Part shown: piece after piece, positions 56,206 through 64,000 of the stretch
Numbering within the stretch: position 1 is the first letter of the stretch
Layout: each line of letters opens with the position of its first letter
DNA from: Acinetobacter pittii
GTDB taxonomy: Bacteria; Pseudomonadota; Gammaproteobacteria; Pseudomonadales; Moraxellaceae
DNA length: 64,000 nucleotides
Assembly: GCF_034067285.1 (NCBI RefSeq)
Contig: NZ_CP139286.1
Span: forward strand, 3,410,001 to 3,474,000
Reading direction: 5' to 3'
Position numbers and translations under genes: made by a program
The notes under the pieces: generated by a model
What the model was told of the DNA's origin: nothing
The model's database searches: none
The model's input: only the letters and a program-made list of their open reading frames with translations

Positions 56206-56616
56206 TCAAGTCAGTTTTATCGTGACCACTAATAAAAAGATTGGGCACAATATAGATAAGAACCAGACAATCGAACGTAAAGTTGCCCAGTTACTTAAAT
56301 AGCAGATGCCATAAATAACTCTTAAAATAATATAAGCCCAACCTAACCTTAGAATGAAATATTCCGGAACAACCATATATTCAGCCATTAAAATAGCTGT
56401 TAAGAATAATGGTAGGCTTTCAAAACTATTTTGTTGTACGGCATTAGCGCGAGCAGCAAGACCTGTTGTTTTAGCAAGAAAGGCTCTCGGGTTTTGATTG
56501 TCACTAGGCTGAAAACCGCCCGTAAACTTTGCAATTACGGTAAATGCGTATGGCAGCAAACATGCCACTAAAATAATATAGATAATGCCGCTGATGCCCT
56601 GCATAGTGCCATCCAT
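56206..56616 (-). CDS. MAPEG-family membrane protein
   Basis: A 136-residue inner-membrane protein with four helices. The AARANAVQQNSFESLPLF motif between helices 1 and 2 is diagnostic of the MAPEG superfamily (glutathione-linked and eicosanoid enzymes in eukaryotes). Bacterial members mostly have unknown roles. GTG at 56619 and ATG at 56616 are adjacent starts; ATG is taken. A second family assignment is not needed, but activity cannot be predicted. Confidence 0.85.
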   Translation of the reverse strand: MDGTMQGISGIIYIILVACLLPYAFTVIAKFTGGFQPSDNQNPRAFLAKTTGLAARANAVQQNSFESLPLFLTAILMAEYMVVPEYFILRLGWAYIILRVIYGICYLSNWATLRSIVWFLSILCPIFLLVVTIKLT

Positions 56617-56710
56617 CACTGAAAATACTGTTGATCATGCTATCATAACATTGCGTTTTTACCTGAAATTTTATGCAATCACTTGTCATCACTGATTAAT
56701 AGGGCCATAT

Positions 56711-57100
56711 ATGCAACAACCTGATCAAAAAGAATTGTTTGAAGTCTTAGATAAGCAAAAACAGAATCAACTTCAGGTAGATCGTGTATTAAAAATCGTA
56801 CTTCCGATTGTCGCTTTTTTATTGAGTGTGATTTGTGCAAATTTAAATTGGCAATCGACACTAGGCACCTTTGTCATTTTAACAATTACCTTTATTGCAG
56901 TCGGTATTAAACGGCTTCCTTTATGGCATTGGTTAATTGTGATTGCTCTATATTGCCTTGTTGATAATTATTTAAGTTATGGTCAACTTGATTTAACTCA
57001 TCTACGCTTACAACTTGGCACAATGCTTGTTTTTGTTGGAATGGTAGGAATTGGCCGTCCCTATATAGACCGCTGGTTTATGAAAAGTCACAAAATATAA
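56711..57100 (+). CDS. Unknown small membrane protein
   Basis: A 129-residue protein that I do not recognise. The first 27 residues are charged and Gln-rich (QQPDQKELFEVLDKQKQNQLQ), then three or four hydrophobic helices follow (about 28-45, 50-66, 72-90, 100-116), ending in a short basic tail. It diverges from the MAPEG gene and is followed by a perfect terminator shared with fadD. It has no motif to suggest a function. Confidence 0.8.
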   Translation: MQQPDQKELFEVLDKQKQNQLQVDRVLKIVLPIVAFLLSVICANLNWQSTLGTFVILTITFIAVGIKRLPLWHWLIVIALYCLVDNYLSYGQLDLTHLRLQLGTMLVFVGMVGIGRPYIDRWFMKSHKI

Positions 57101-57104
57101 ATAC

Positions 57105-57132
57105 AAAAAAAGCGCCCTAAGGCGCTTTTTCA
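57105..57132. terminator. Bidirectional terminator before fadD end
   Basis: AAAAAGCGCC (57107-57116)-CTAA-GGCGCTTTTT (57121-57130), runs on both sides, between the unknown membrane gene and convergent fadD. Confidence 0.93.
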
Positions 57133-57140
57133 TTAACTTT

Positions 57141-58820
57141 TTAAGCTGGTTTACGTAAGTCTTTACGCAAGATTTTACCTACGTTTGATTTAGGTAACTC
57201 ATCCATAAACTCAACATAACGAGGGCGTTTATAACCTGTTAAGTTCTCTTTAGCAAAGTTCAAAATTTCTTCAGTCGTTAAGCTTTGATCTTTTTTCACG
57301 ATAAAGAGTTTTGGCACTTCACCTGATTTTTCATCTGGAACACCAATTGCAGCAACTTCCAATACTTTTGGATGCTTAGCAATCACTTCTTCGATTTCAC
57401 TTGGATAAACGTTAAAGCCAGAGACCAAAATCATATCTTTTTTACGGTCTACAATTTTTGTATAACCACGGCTATCCATAACGCCGATATCACCCGTACG
57501 GAAGAAGCCGTCCGCGGTCATGACTTTAGCTGTCTCATCAGGACGGTTCCAATAGCCTTTCATTACTTGAGGACCGCGAATTGAGATTTCACCTTGCTCA
57601 CCTAAAGCAACTTCTTTACCGTCATCATCTAAAATAGCAACTTCAGTTAAAGGTAATGGAATACCAATTGTGCCGCTAAATTCAGTAGATGCAGGAGGAT
57701 TTGCAGTCGCTACCGGAGAAGTCTCAGATAAGCCATAGCCTTCAATAATAGTTGTGCCAGTAATTTTCTTCCAAGCTTCTGCTGTAGAAGGTAATACTGC
57801 CATACCACCGCCCATCGCCATTTTTAAATTGCTATGGTCAAGCTGTTTAAATTCTTCATTATTCACTAACGCATTAAATAATGTATTTACTGCTGGGAAG
57901 AATGATGGCTGATATTTACGTAATTCATTAATTACAGCAGGTAAATCACGTGGGTTCGGAATCAAGATATTTGCTTGACCTTTATACATACCGTACATTG
58001 CGCAAACCATGAACGCAAAAATATGATAAAGCGGTAATGCACAAACAATACGGTCGCCTTTAGCCCCATCATTTGCACCAAATTTACTTTGGAAAATACC
58101 GTCACACTGTAAAAGGTTGGCAACCAAATTGCGGTGAGTCAGCTCAGCACCCTTTGAAACACCAGTTGTACCACCCGTATATTGAAGTACGGCAGTATCG
58201 CTTAAAGTTAAGTTCGGACGTTTATAATTACTCGGACTTTCTTTATTTAATGCTGTATTAAATTTAACGTGCCCAGGAATATTCCAAGCAGGAATTTGCT
58301 TACGTACTTTACGTAATACAAAATTTACCAATGTGCCTTTAAGTGTACCAAGCATATCCCCTACTGTCGCAACTACAACATGCTTCACAGGAGTTTTACC
58401 TAAAATACTTTGGTAAACACTGGCAAAGTTTTCAATAATCACGAGTACTTCTGCACCCGAGTCATTTAATTGATGCTCAAGCTCACGCGCAGTATAAAGT
58501 GGGTTTACATTCACCAACACTAAGCCTGCACGTAACACAGCTAATGCAACTACAGGATATTGCAATACGTTCGGCATCATTACTGCCACACGAGTTCCCT
58601 TTGCTAACCCCAAATTTTGCAAATAGGTCGCGAACTTACGGCTTGCGAGTTCTAACTCGTTAAATGACATTGCCTTATCCATGAAGATAAAGGCATCACG
58701 AGAACCAAATTTTTGGAAATTACTCTCAAAAATATCAACAAGAGAAGTATTTTCCGCAGGCAATGCTACTGTTTCTGGAATCCCTGTTTTTTGGTATTCT
58801 GCAAACCAAATCTTTTCCAT
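57141..58820 (-). CDS. fadD: Long-chain fatty acid--CoA ligase
   Basis: A 559-residue AMP-forming acyl-CoA synthetase that activates imported fatty acids for beta-oxidation. The P-loop is YTGGTTGVSKGAELTHRN, followed by GYGLSETSPV, the FadD motif TGDIGVMDSRGYTKIVDRKKDMI, and the catalytic Lys near PKSNVGKILRKDL. It stands alone. Two inverted repeats lie 150-200 bp upstream of its start and may be operators. Confidence 0.95.
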   Translation of the reverse strand: MEKIWFAEYQKTGIPETVALPAENTSLVDIFESNFQKFGSRDAFIFMDKAMSFNELELASRKFATYLQNLGLAKGTRVAVMMPNVLQYPVVALAVLRAGLVLVNVNPLYTARELEHQLNDSGAEVLVIIENFASVYQSILGKTPVKHVVVATVGDMLGTLKGTLVNFVLRKVRKQIPAWNIPGHVKFNTALNKESPSNYKRPNLTLSDTAVLQYTGGTTGVSKGAELTHRNLVANLLQCDGIFQSKFGANDGAKGDRIVCALPLYHIFAFMVCAMYGMYKGQANILIPNPRDLPAVINELRKYQPSFFPAVNTLFNALVNNEEFKQLDHSNLKMAMGGGMAVLPSTAEAWKKITGTTIIEGYGLSETSPVATANPPASTEFSGTIGIPLPLTEVAILDDDGKEVALGEQGEISIRGPQVMKGYWNRPDETAKVMTADGFFRTGDIGVMDSRGYTKIVDRKKDMILVSGFNVYPSEIEEVIAKHPKVLEVAAIGVPDEKSGEVPKLFIVKKDQSLTTEEILNFAKENLTGYKRPRYVEFMDELPKSNVGKILRKDLRKPA

Positions 58821-58963
58821 AATGCCATTATCTCCGATTCGTAATCCTTAGTAATAACTGTTATTCAATGCCCCAGCTATTCTTTAGCTTCTTGGTGCCA
58901 GAACATATTTAAAACTTATTGGCACATTCATGACACTTTCGAACAAGATTATGAGACAGAAGT

Positions 58964-58986
58964 TTTGACAATTTGACCCTGTCAAA
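58964..58986. promoter_or_regulatory. Inverted repeat upstream of fadD
   Basis: TTTGACA (58964-58970) and TGTCAAA (58980-58986), 7-bp arms, 9-bp spacer, about 145 bp before fadD. Operator-like; the regulator is not known. No T run follows, so not a terminator. Confidence 0.45.
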
Positions 58987-58995
58987 TTTTTTGCA

Positions 58996-59018
58996 TGGAG
59001 TACAAATTACGTACTCCA
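58996..59018. promoter_or_regulatory. Second inverted repeat upstream of fadD
   Basis: TGGAGTAC (58996-59003) and GTACTCCA (59011-59018), perfect 8-bp arms, 7-bp spacer, 9 bp from the previous repeat. Typical size for a TetR-type operator. The remainder of the 297-bp fadD-parC gap shows nothing else I can name. Confidence 0.5.
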
Positions 59019-59117
59019 AATTGCTGTCCTTTTAATCGTTATCCAATACCAACAAGTTCAGTTCATTGCTTGAACATGTTGCCATATATAGCGTATTTAT
59101 GTTGCCCGACGCTAGCT

Positions 59118-61337
59118 TTATCTCTGAATCAACAGTTTATTTGCTTTTTGATATCCACGTGGTAAGAGATGACCTTTTGAAGCTCGTTTACCCATGTATT
59201 TTTGTAGATCATCACCTTTTAATTTTAGATGTTGTTGACCTGCAACTACCTGAATTATTTCATCTAAGTTCAGGGTTGTCATGGATAAAATCTGCTCTTT
59301 CGCTTCAAGTTGTATCAACTTATTACCTTTACCCTTATTTAAATTTGGCAGTTCTGACAAATCAATAATCAGGAGTCGACCTGCTGAGCTGAGTACAGCC
59401 AAATGTGTCATATTTTGGGCGGAGATTAATGGCAAAGCTTTTGATTTTTCAGGTACCGACAAGAAACTTTTTCCGGCCTTGGCATTAGTATCTAGCTGTT
59501 TAACTTGAGTTTTAAAACCATAACCTGATGAGCTAGCAGCAATAAGTTCTGAGTCTTCATCCTCTAAGTAGACCTGAATAAACGCGACTCCACTTGCAGG
59601 AGCCAGTTTCGAACTTAGTGGTTCACCTAAACCCCTTGCTGATGGCAAGCTACTAATAGGTAAAGCATAACTACGCCCCGTCTCATCAAGGAAATAAATT
59701 CGTTGGTTGGTTTTACCTACCGCATGACTTAAATATTGGTCGCCAGCGCGATAGTTTAAATTCTCTGCATCAACATCCGCACCTTTTGCAGCACGAATCC
59801 ATCCCGCCTCAGATAAAACCACTGTTACTGCTTCAGCTGGCATTAAATCCTGTTCTCTAATTTGAACAGCTTCAGCACGCGCAACAATTGGAGAACGGCG
59901 TTCATCACCAAACTTTTTCGCGTCTTCTTTTAATTCACCAATAATCAGACTCTTTAAAGATTCTGGATTTTCTAATTGTTCACGGATAATGGCAGCTTTT
60001 GCAGCAAGCTCATCTTGTTCATGACGGATTTCCATCTCTTCAAGTTTTGCCAAATGACGCAACTTGAGTTCTAGAATTGCTTCTGCCTGTATCTCATCAA
60101 TTTTGAAATGTTCCATCAATACAGGTTTAGGCTGATCTTCTTCACGAATAATACGAATGACTGTATCAATATCAAGATAAGCAATTAAAAGACCTGCCAA
60201 AATATGCAGGCGCTTTTCAATTCGGTTTAAATGGTATTCTAAGCGGCGAGTTACCGTTTTCTTACGGATCTCAATCCATTCAAGCAAGATACGACGAATC
60301 GACTTAACTTGAGGACGGCCATCCTCACCAATCATGTTTAAATTAACACGGTAGCTCGATTCTAAATCTGTAGTCGCAAATAAGTGGCTCATCACCGCTT
60401 CTGCATCAATGCGGTTAGAACGCAGTACAATCACGAGTCGTGTTGGATTTTCATGATCCGACTCGTCACGAATATCAACGACTAATGGCAGTTTTTTGGC
60501 CTGCATTTGGTCGGCAATTTGAGTAATTACCTTAGAACCCGATACTTGATACGGTAATTCGGTAATCACAATTTCATTTTTTTCGATGGTATAAACCGCT
60601 CGCATGCGGTAACTACCACGACCAGTCATCTGGATTTTGAGTAATTCTTCTGGCGGCGTAATAATTTCAGCTTTGGTTGGTAAATCTGGCGCTGGAATAT
60701 ATTCAGCCAATTTTTCATCTGATGTTTGCGGATTACGAATTAAAGCAATTGTGCCTTTAATCACTTCACGCAAATTATGTGGCGGAATATCGGTAGCCAT
60801 ACCAACCGCAATACCAGTTGTACCATTAAGCAAAATATTAGGAACTCGTGCTGGCAACGTAATCGGTTCTTTTAAAGAACCATCAAAGTTATCTTGCCAC
60901 TCACTCGTGCCTTGTCCTAACTCACTTAGTAATAACTCACTGTAGGCAGAAAGTTTTGCCTCGGTGTAACGCATCGCAGCAAACGATTTAGGGTCATCTG
61001 GTGAGCCCCAGTTCCCTTGACCTTCGATTAAAGGATAGCGATAACTAAATGGCTGAGCCATCAACACCATAGCTTCATAACATGCCGAGTCGCCATGTGG
61101 ATGGTATTTACCGAGTACGTCACCCACAGTACGGGCCGATTTTTTTGGCTTACCACTGCTTTTTAAGCCCAACTCGCTCATGGCATAGACAATACGGCGC
61201 TGTACAGGTTTTAAGCCATCACTGATATGCGGCAATGCACGGTCCATGATGACGTACATGGCATAATTCAGGTAAGCCTGTTCAGTAAATTCGGCTACAG
61301 AGCGGTTTTCTGTCGCTTGATGCGCAAGGCTGGTCAT
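59118..61337 (-). CDS. parC: DNA topoisomerase IV subunit A
   Basis: A 739-residue type IIA topoisomerase subunit that decatenates daughter chromosomes with ParE. The active Tyr is in [10 protein letters not shown] (Y124). The quinolone region reads [13 protein letters not shown], with wild-type Ser84 and Glu88. The C-terminal beta-pinwheel begins at about residue 500. ATG at 61337 is taken; a TTG at 61355 would add six residues. It stands alone between fadD and an MFS gene; parE is not adjacent. Confidence 0.97.
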   Translation of the reverse strand: MTSLAHQATENRSVAEFTEQAYLNYAMYVIMDRALPHISDGLKPVQRRIVYAMSELGLKSSGKPKKSARTVGDVLGKYHPHGDSACYEAMVLMAQPFSYRYPLIEGQGNWGSPDDPKSFAAMRYTEAKLSAYSELLLSELGQGTSEWQDNFDGSLKEPITLPARVPNILLNGTTGIAVGMATDIPPHNLREVIKGTIALIRNPQTSDEKLAEYIPAPDLPTKAEIITPPEELLKIQMTGRGSYRMRAVYTIEKNEIVITELPYQVSGSKVITQIADQMQAKKLPLVVDIRDESDHENPTRLVIVLRSNRIDAEAVMSHLFATTDLESSYRVNLNMIGEDGRPQVKSIRRILLEWIEIRKKTVTRRLEYHLNRIEKRLHILAGLLIAYLDIDTVIRIIREEDQPKPVLMEHFKIDEIQAEAILELKLRHLAKLEEMEIRHEQDELAAKAAIIREQLENPESLKSLIIGELKEDAKKFGDERRSPIVARAEAVQIREQDLMPAEAVTVVLSEAGWIRAAKGADVDAENLNYRAGDQYLSHAVGKTNQRIYFLDETGRSYALPISSLPSARGLGEPLSSKLAPASGVAFIQVYLEDEDSELIAASSSGYGFKTQVKQLDTNAKAGKSFLSVPEKSKALPLISAQNMTHLAVLSSAGRLLIIDLSELPNLNKGKGNKLIQLEAKEQILSMTTLNLDEIIQVVAGQQHLKLKGDDLQKYMGKRASKGHLLPRGYQKANKLLIQR

Positions 61338-61489
61338 AGTCAGCTTATCTTCCAAATCAGTCGTTATTTTAAGTGAGTCTTATGCTAAGTGGGCTATGTT
61401 ACAGACACAAGAGGGACTCTGTCACCTGAGCGTCAAATTATGTCTCATCTCTCTATATTTTTAGTTACTTGCTATAAAGTTAGGCAAAA

Positions 61490-62809
61490 CTAGAGACCGA
61501 TCGACTCTAGTCTTTTACCTTGAGTTTCTTCACCTAATATTAAAATTACAGCTGCAACCAAGAGTAAAACAATAGTGAACATCATAAAAACATGGCTAAA
61601 ACCATTTTTGGAAACCATCATATGAGTGACGACGATCGGCGCCAAAATTCCGCCTAAACGGCCCATTGCAGATGCCCAGCCCGAACCAAAAGCCCGAATA
61701 TTGGCCGGATATTGCTCTGGTGTATAGGTATATAACACACCCCATGCACCCAAATTAAAGAAGGACATGAGACAGCCCCAAAACATAATGCTATTTACAC
61801 TGTCGGCTTGTCCAAAGAAATATGCAGACAACGCACAAAATCCGATAAATGCAGCAAGTGTAATTTTTCTACCCAATCGCTCTACAAACCATGCCGCTGC
61901 TAAGTAGCCTGGTAGCTGCGCCAAAATCATCAACAAAACATATTCAAAAGATTTAACAATGTCATAGCCCTGTTTTACCAATAAACTTGGTAGCCACGTA
62001 AAGATGCCATAGTAGGAATACACAATTCCAAACCAGATGAGCCAGAGCATTAAACTACGGCGAGCAAATTGACCACTCCAAAGTTGTTTAAAAGAGACTT
62101 TTTGTCGCATGGCAACAGGCACAACTTCAATATGGTGAACAATTTGTACACCTGCTTGAGCTTCTAATTTTTGAACTAATGCGTGTGCTTCTTCAACACG
62201 TCCACGGTTAATCAGGTACGGTATCGATTCAGGGAGTTTTTTCCAAATCACTAAAATATAAATCAGTGGAAGGCCACCCATAAGAAATGCAATATGCCAA
62301 CCAAATTTAGGAATAATAAAATAAGAAATGAGTGCAGCAACTAACCAGCCTAAACCCCAAAAACTTTCGAGTAGTACAATAAAACGGCCACGAACATGTG
62401 CAGGGATATATTCACTCACCAATGTCACTGCAACGGGTAACTGTCCACCAAGTCCAAGACCAACAATAAAACGGAAAATTAATAACCACTTTAGATCTGG
62501 TGCAAAAGCACATAAGGCAGTCGCGATGCTGTAGATCGCCATGGTCACTGCAAATATTGTCTTTCGGCCAAAGCGGTCTGCTAAAGCTCCCGAACAAACA
62601 GCTCCAATAGCCATTCCTACAAACCCGATACTCACAATCCAACCGCTTTCGGCTGGTGTTAATGCCCAGTCTTTAACAAGCGTTGTCATGATAAAAGCAA
62701 TGATCCCTGTGTCCATCGCATCAAACATCCAACCTAAACCAACCACCCACAATAGTGTGTAGTGGAATTTGCCAATTGGAAGATTTTGTATACGTGAAAC
62801 CAGATCCAT
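61490..62809 (-). CDS. MFS transporter, NiaP/SHS-like
   Basis: A 439-residue major facilitator with 12 helices. Signature loops are GALADRFGRKTIF (2-3), GLGLGGQLPVAVTLVSEYIPAHVRGR (5) and PESIPYLINRGRVEEA after helix 6. The FDAMDTGIIAFIM first helix resembles NiaP and related organic-acid carriers. The substrate (nicotinate, aromatic acid or sugar acid) cannot be decided. ATG at 62809 is chosen because the longer frame to 62848 adds an atypical tail. No operon partner. Confidence 0.85.
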   Translation of the reverse strand: MDLVSRIQNLPIGKFHYTLLWVVGLGWMFDAMDTGIIAFIMTTLVKDWALTPAESGWIVSIGFVGMAIGAVCSGALADRFGRKTIFAVTMAIYSIATALCAFAPDLKWLLIFRFIVGLGLGGQLPVAVTLVSEYIPAHVRGRFIVLLESFWGLGWLVAALISYFIIPKFGWHIAFLMGGLPLIYILVIWKKLPESIPYLINRGRVEEAHALVQKLEAQAGVQIVHHIEVVPVAMRQKVSFKQLWSGQFARRSLMLWLIWFGIVYSYYGIFTWLPSLLVKQGYDIVKSFEYVLLMILAQLPGYLAAAWFVERLGRKITLAAFIGFCALSAYFFGQADSVNSIMFWGCLMSFFNLGAWGVLYTYTPEQYPANIRAFGSGWASAMGRLGGILAPIVVTHMMVSKNGFSHVFMMFTIVLLLVAAVILILGEETQGKRLESIGL

Positions 62810-62891
62810 AGGAAAAACTCTACTGGAAAAAATAAGTGAGCAAGACAATATATTTTATTGTTATAGCATGCTCACATCGAATTCTGCATGA

Positions 62892-63536
62892 TTAATGTTC
62901 GTCGGTTGAAGAAGCCGATTCTGCATCATCATCTTTATAAATAAATTTAGGCATTTCTAAACCGAAATAAATTGCAATCAGACGCAAGGTAAAGCCGAAA
63001 ATTAGGGTTGAAATGACGGTTAACTCTAAACTTAATCCTAAGTCCTGACAAACCCAGTAACAGATGACTGCCACAAAAGAGATACTCGCATAGAGTTCGC
63101 GGCGGAAAACGAATGGGACATCGTTACATAAAATATCACGTAAAATACCGCCAGATACTCCAGTTAACACCCCTGCTACTGCCGATACGACAAAACCGTG
63201 CCCCATTTGTAGGGCAATCTGGCAACCAATGATCGTAAACCCAATTAGGCCTAAAGCGTCGAGTACCAAAAAGATGTTATGTAAATGACGCATCCATTTG
63301 GCAATAATGATTGTGACAAAGGCAGCACAGCAGGTCAGAACCAAGTATTCAGGATGTTTCACCCAAGTTAAAGGATAGTGACCAAGCAATACATCACGTA
63401 CCGAACCACCACCTAAAGCAGTTACACAGGCAATCAGTACGACACCGAACCAGTCCATACTCCGTCGCCCAGCAGACAATGCGCCTGTCATCGCTTCCGC
63501 AGTAATCGCAATAATATAAATAACGGTGAGTAACAT
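62892..63536 (-). CDS. TRIC-type cation channel (YadS/YicG, UPF0126)
   Basis: A 214-residue inner-membrane protein with seven helices built from two repeats. Each has a Gly-rich kinked helix ending in Arg-Asp: GGSVRDVLLGHYP and GVSGGILRDILCNDVPFV. Bacterial and archaeal homologues form trimeric cation channels; the older name is UPF0126. The acidic tail (DDDAESASSTDEH) is specific to this lineage as far as I can tell. It lies 45 bp from the YchJ-like gene on the same strand. Confidence 0.9.
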   Translation of the reverse strand: MLLTVIYIIAITAEAMTGALSAGRRSMDWFGVVLIACVTALGGGSVRDVLLGHYPLTWVKHPEYLVLTCCAAFVTIIIAKWMRHLHNIFLVLDALGLIGFTIIGCQIALQMGHGFVVSAVAGVLTGVSGGILRDILCNDVPFVFRRELYASISFVAVICYWVCQDLGLSLELTVISTLIFGFTLRLIAIYFGLEMPKFIYKDDDAESASSTDEH

Positions 63537-63581
63537 CGCCCTTTCCCTCAGGCCAAACAGTGGGCGTATTTTAAGATAAAG

Positions 63582-64000
63582 TTATAGGTATTGTGCACAG
63601 CATTGCTTAAATTTTTTTCCAGAACCGCATATACAAGGTTGCTTCATCGTGACATGCATATCGACCGTTGGATCAAGGAAAAACCATTGTTGCTGATGAA
63701 ATACAAAATGTGAAACCTCATGATGAATTTGGGCTTTTTGTCCATCATGATAATGAGCCTTGAACTCAACCTGTGCATGGGTTTTATCTAATTTTTCGTT
63801 GGTGTTAACCACCTCTAAACCCAACCACTGATTTTGTTTACTCCACTCAGCAATCGCCTCTTTATCAAGAGCTGTTTGCTGACCTAAAGCAGTGGTTTGC
63901 ACAATATAATCGATTTGCTGTAATGCAAAAGCGCTATAACGTGAACGCATAAGCTGCTCTGCTGTTAGTGCTTTTGCTGCACCTAAATGTAAAGGCTCAC
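63582..64000 (-). CDS. YchJ-family SEC-C protein (5' end beyond window)
   Basis: The visible part (139 codons) opens in mid-protein: the frame continues without a stop to the window edge, reading EPLHLGAAKALTAEQL before MRSRYSAF. That is the usual inner sequence of YchJ, so the true start lies outside and the Met at 63950 is not the start. The C-terminus has the SEC-C metal motif CICGSGKKFKQCC. A first SEC-C motif is expected in the missing N-terminus. An NTF2-like central domain is typical. Function of the family is unknown. Confidence 0.88.
   Translation of the reverse strand, partial: EPLHLGAAKALTAEQLMRSRYSAFALQQIDYIVQTTALGQQTALDKEAIAEWSKQNQWLGLEVVNTNEKLDKTHAQVEFKAHYHDGQKAQIHHEVSHFVFHQQQWFFLDPTVDMHVTMKQPCICGSGKKFKQCCAQYL

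Noticed and set aside
59066..59368. 100-codon plus-strand frame at the parC end
   Set aside because: Antisense to the ParC C-terminus; no independent support.

Overview
The window is a stretch of core chromosome from an Acinetobacter, most likely the A. baumannii/calcoaceticus complex. Several things point there. The gene orders are gammaproteobacterial and pseudomonad-like: argH-algZ-algR-hemC-hemD, xerD-dsbC-hom-thrC, dksA-gluQ, glnK-amtB next to ubiK-comM, and lptF-lptG next to pepA-holC. Base composition is A+T-rich, and the proteins (ArgH, MurD, GpmI, ThiC, HemC, ParC, an OccAB1-type OprD porin, an AamA-type adenine methylase in the riboflavin operon) read like their A. baumannii versions. 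This identification rests on recognising proteins, not on a database search. I found no rRNA, tRNA, CRISPR array, insertion sequence, prophage or integrated island.

Layout. 1-6.2 kb, minus strand: an acyl-CoA thioesterase cut by the window edge, the heme genes hemY, hemX, hemD, hemC, then the AlgR/AlgZ-type two-component pair, whose kinase start overlaps the divergent argH start. 6.2-12 kb: argH, yggX, a possible small RNA, phoU, a TolC-type outer membrane channel, and a TetR-DMT transporter pair with a NemR-like operator. 12-18.5 kb: an unknown lipoprotein, a TPP riboswitch with thiC, nudF-cpdA, dksA-gluQ. 18.5-23.7 kb, minus: ftsW, murD and the Fur-controlled feoA-feoB-Cys-rich protein operon. 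23.8-28.4 kb: xerD, dsbC, hom, thrC. 28.5-33.4 kb: pbpG, and gacA followed directly by pilS-pilR. 33.4-38.5 kb, minus: ctpA, gpmI, lptG, lptF. 38.6-41.5 kb: pepA, holC and two unknown genes. 41.5-47 kb, minus: ribE, an orphan adenine methylase, ribD, nrdR, then glnK-amtB behind a sigma-54 promoter. 47.3-49.1 kb: ubiK and an uninterrupted comM. 49.1-55.4 kb is the most accessory-looking part: a MocR-type regulator diverging from a class II aldolase and a DapA-family lyase, a TorF-type porin, a long A+T-rich gap and an OprD-family porin. 55.5-64 kb: ppa, a MAPEG protein, an unknown membrane protein, fadD, parC, an MFS transporter, a TRIC-type channel and a YchJ-like protein cut by the right edge.

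The functional themes are tetrapyrrole, riboflavin, thiamine and threonine biosynthesis; iron, ammonium and nucleotide signalling; envelope assembly (LptFG, FtsW, MurD, PbpG, CtpA); and type IV pilus/Gac regulation. I did not find an obviously novel multi-gene system. The most informative unexplained signals are in non-coding DNA: a C-rich double hairpin that looks like a small RNA; four evenly spaced alternating half-sites before a tiny unknown gene; a leader hairpin of the OprD gene presenting an AAN-repeat in its loop; operator-like repeats at the MocR and fadD promoters; and a readable switching mechanism for the thiC riboswitch. Promoters, hairpins and operators were judged by eye, without folding or motif software.
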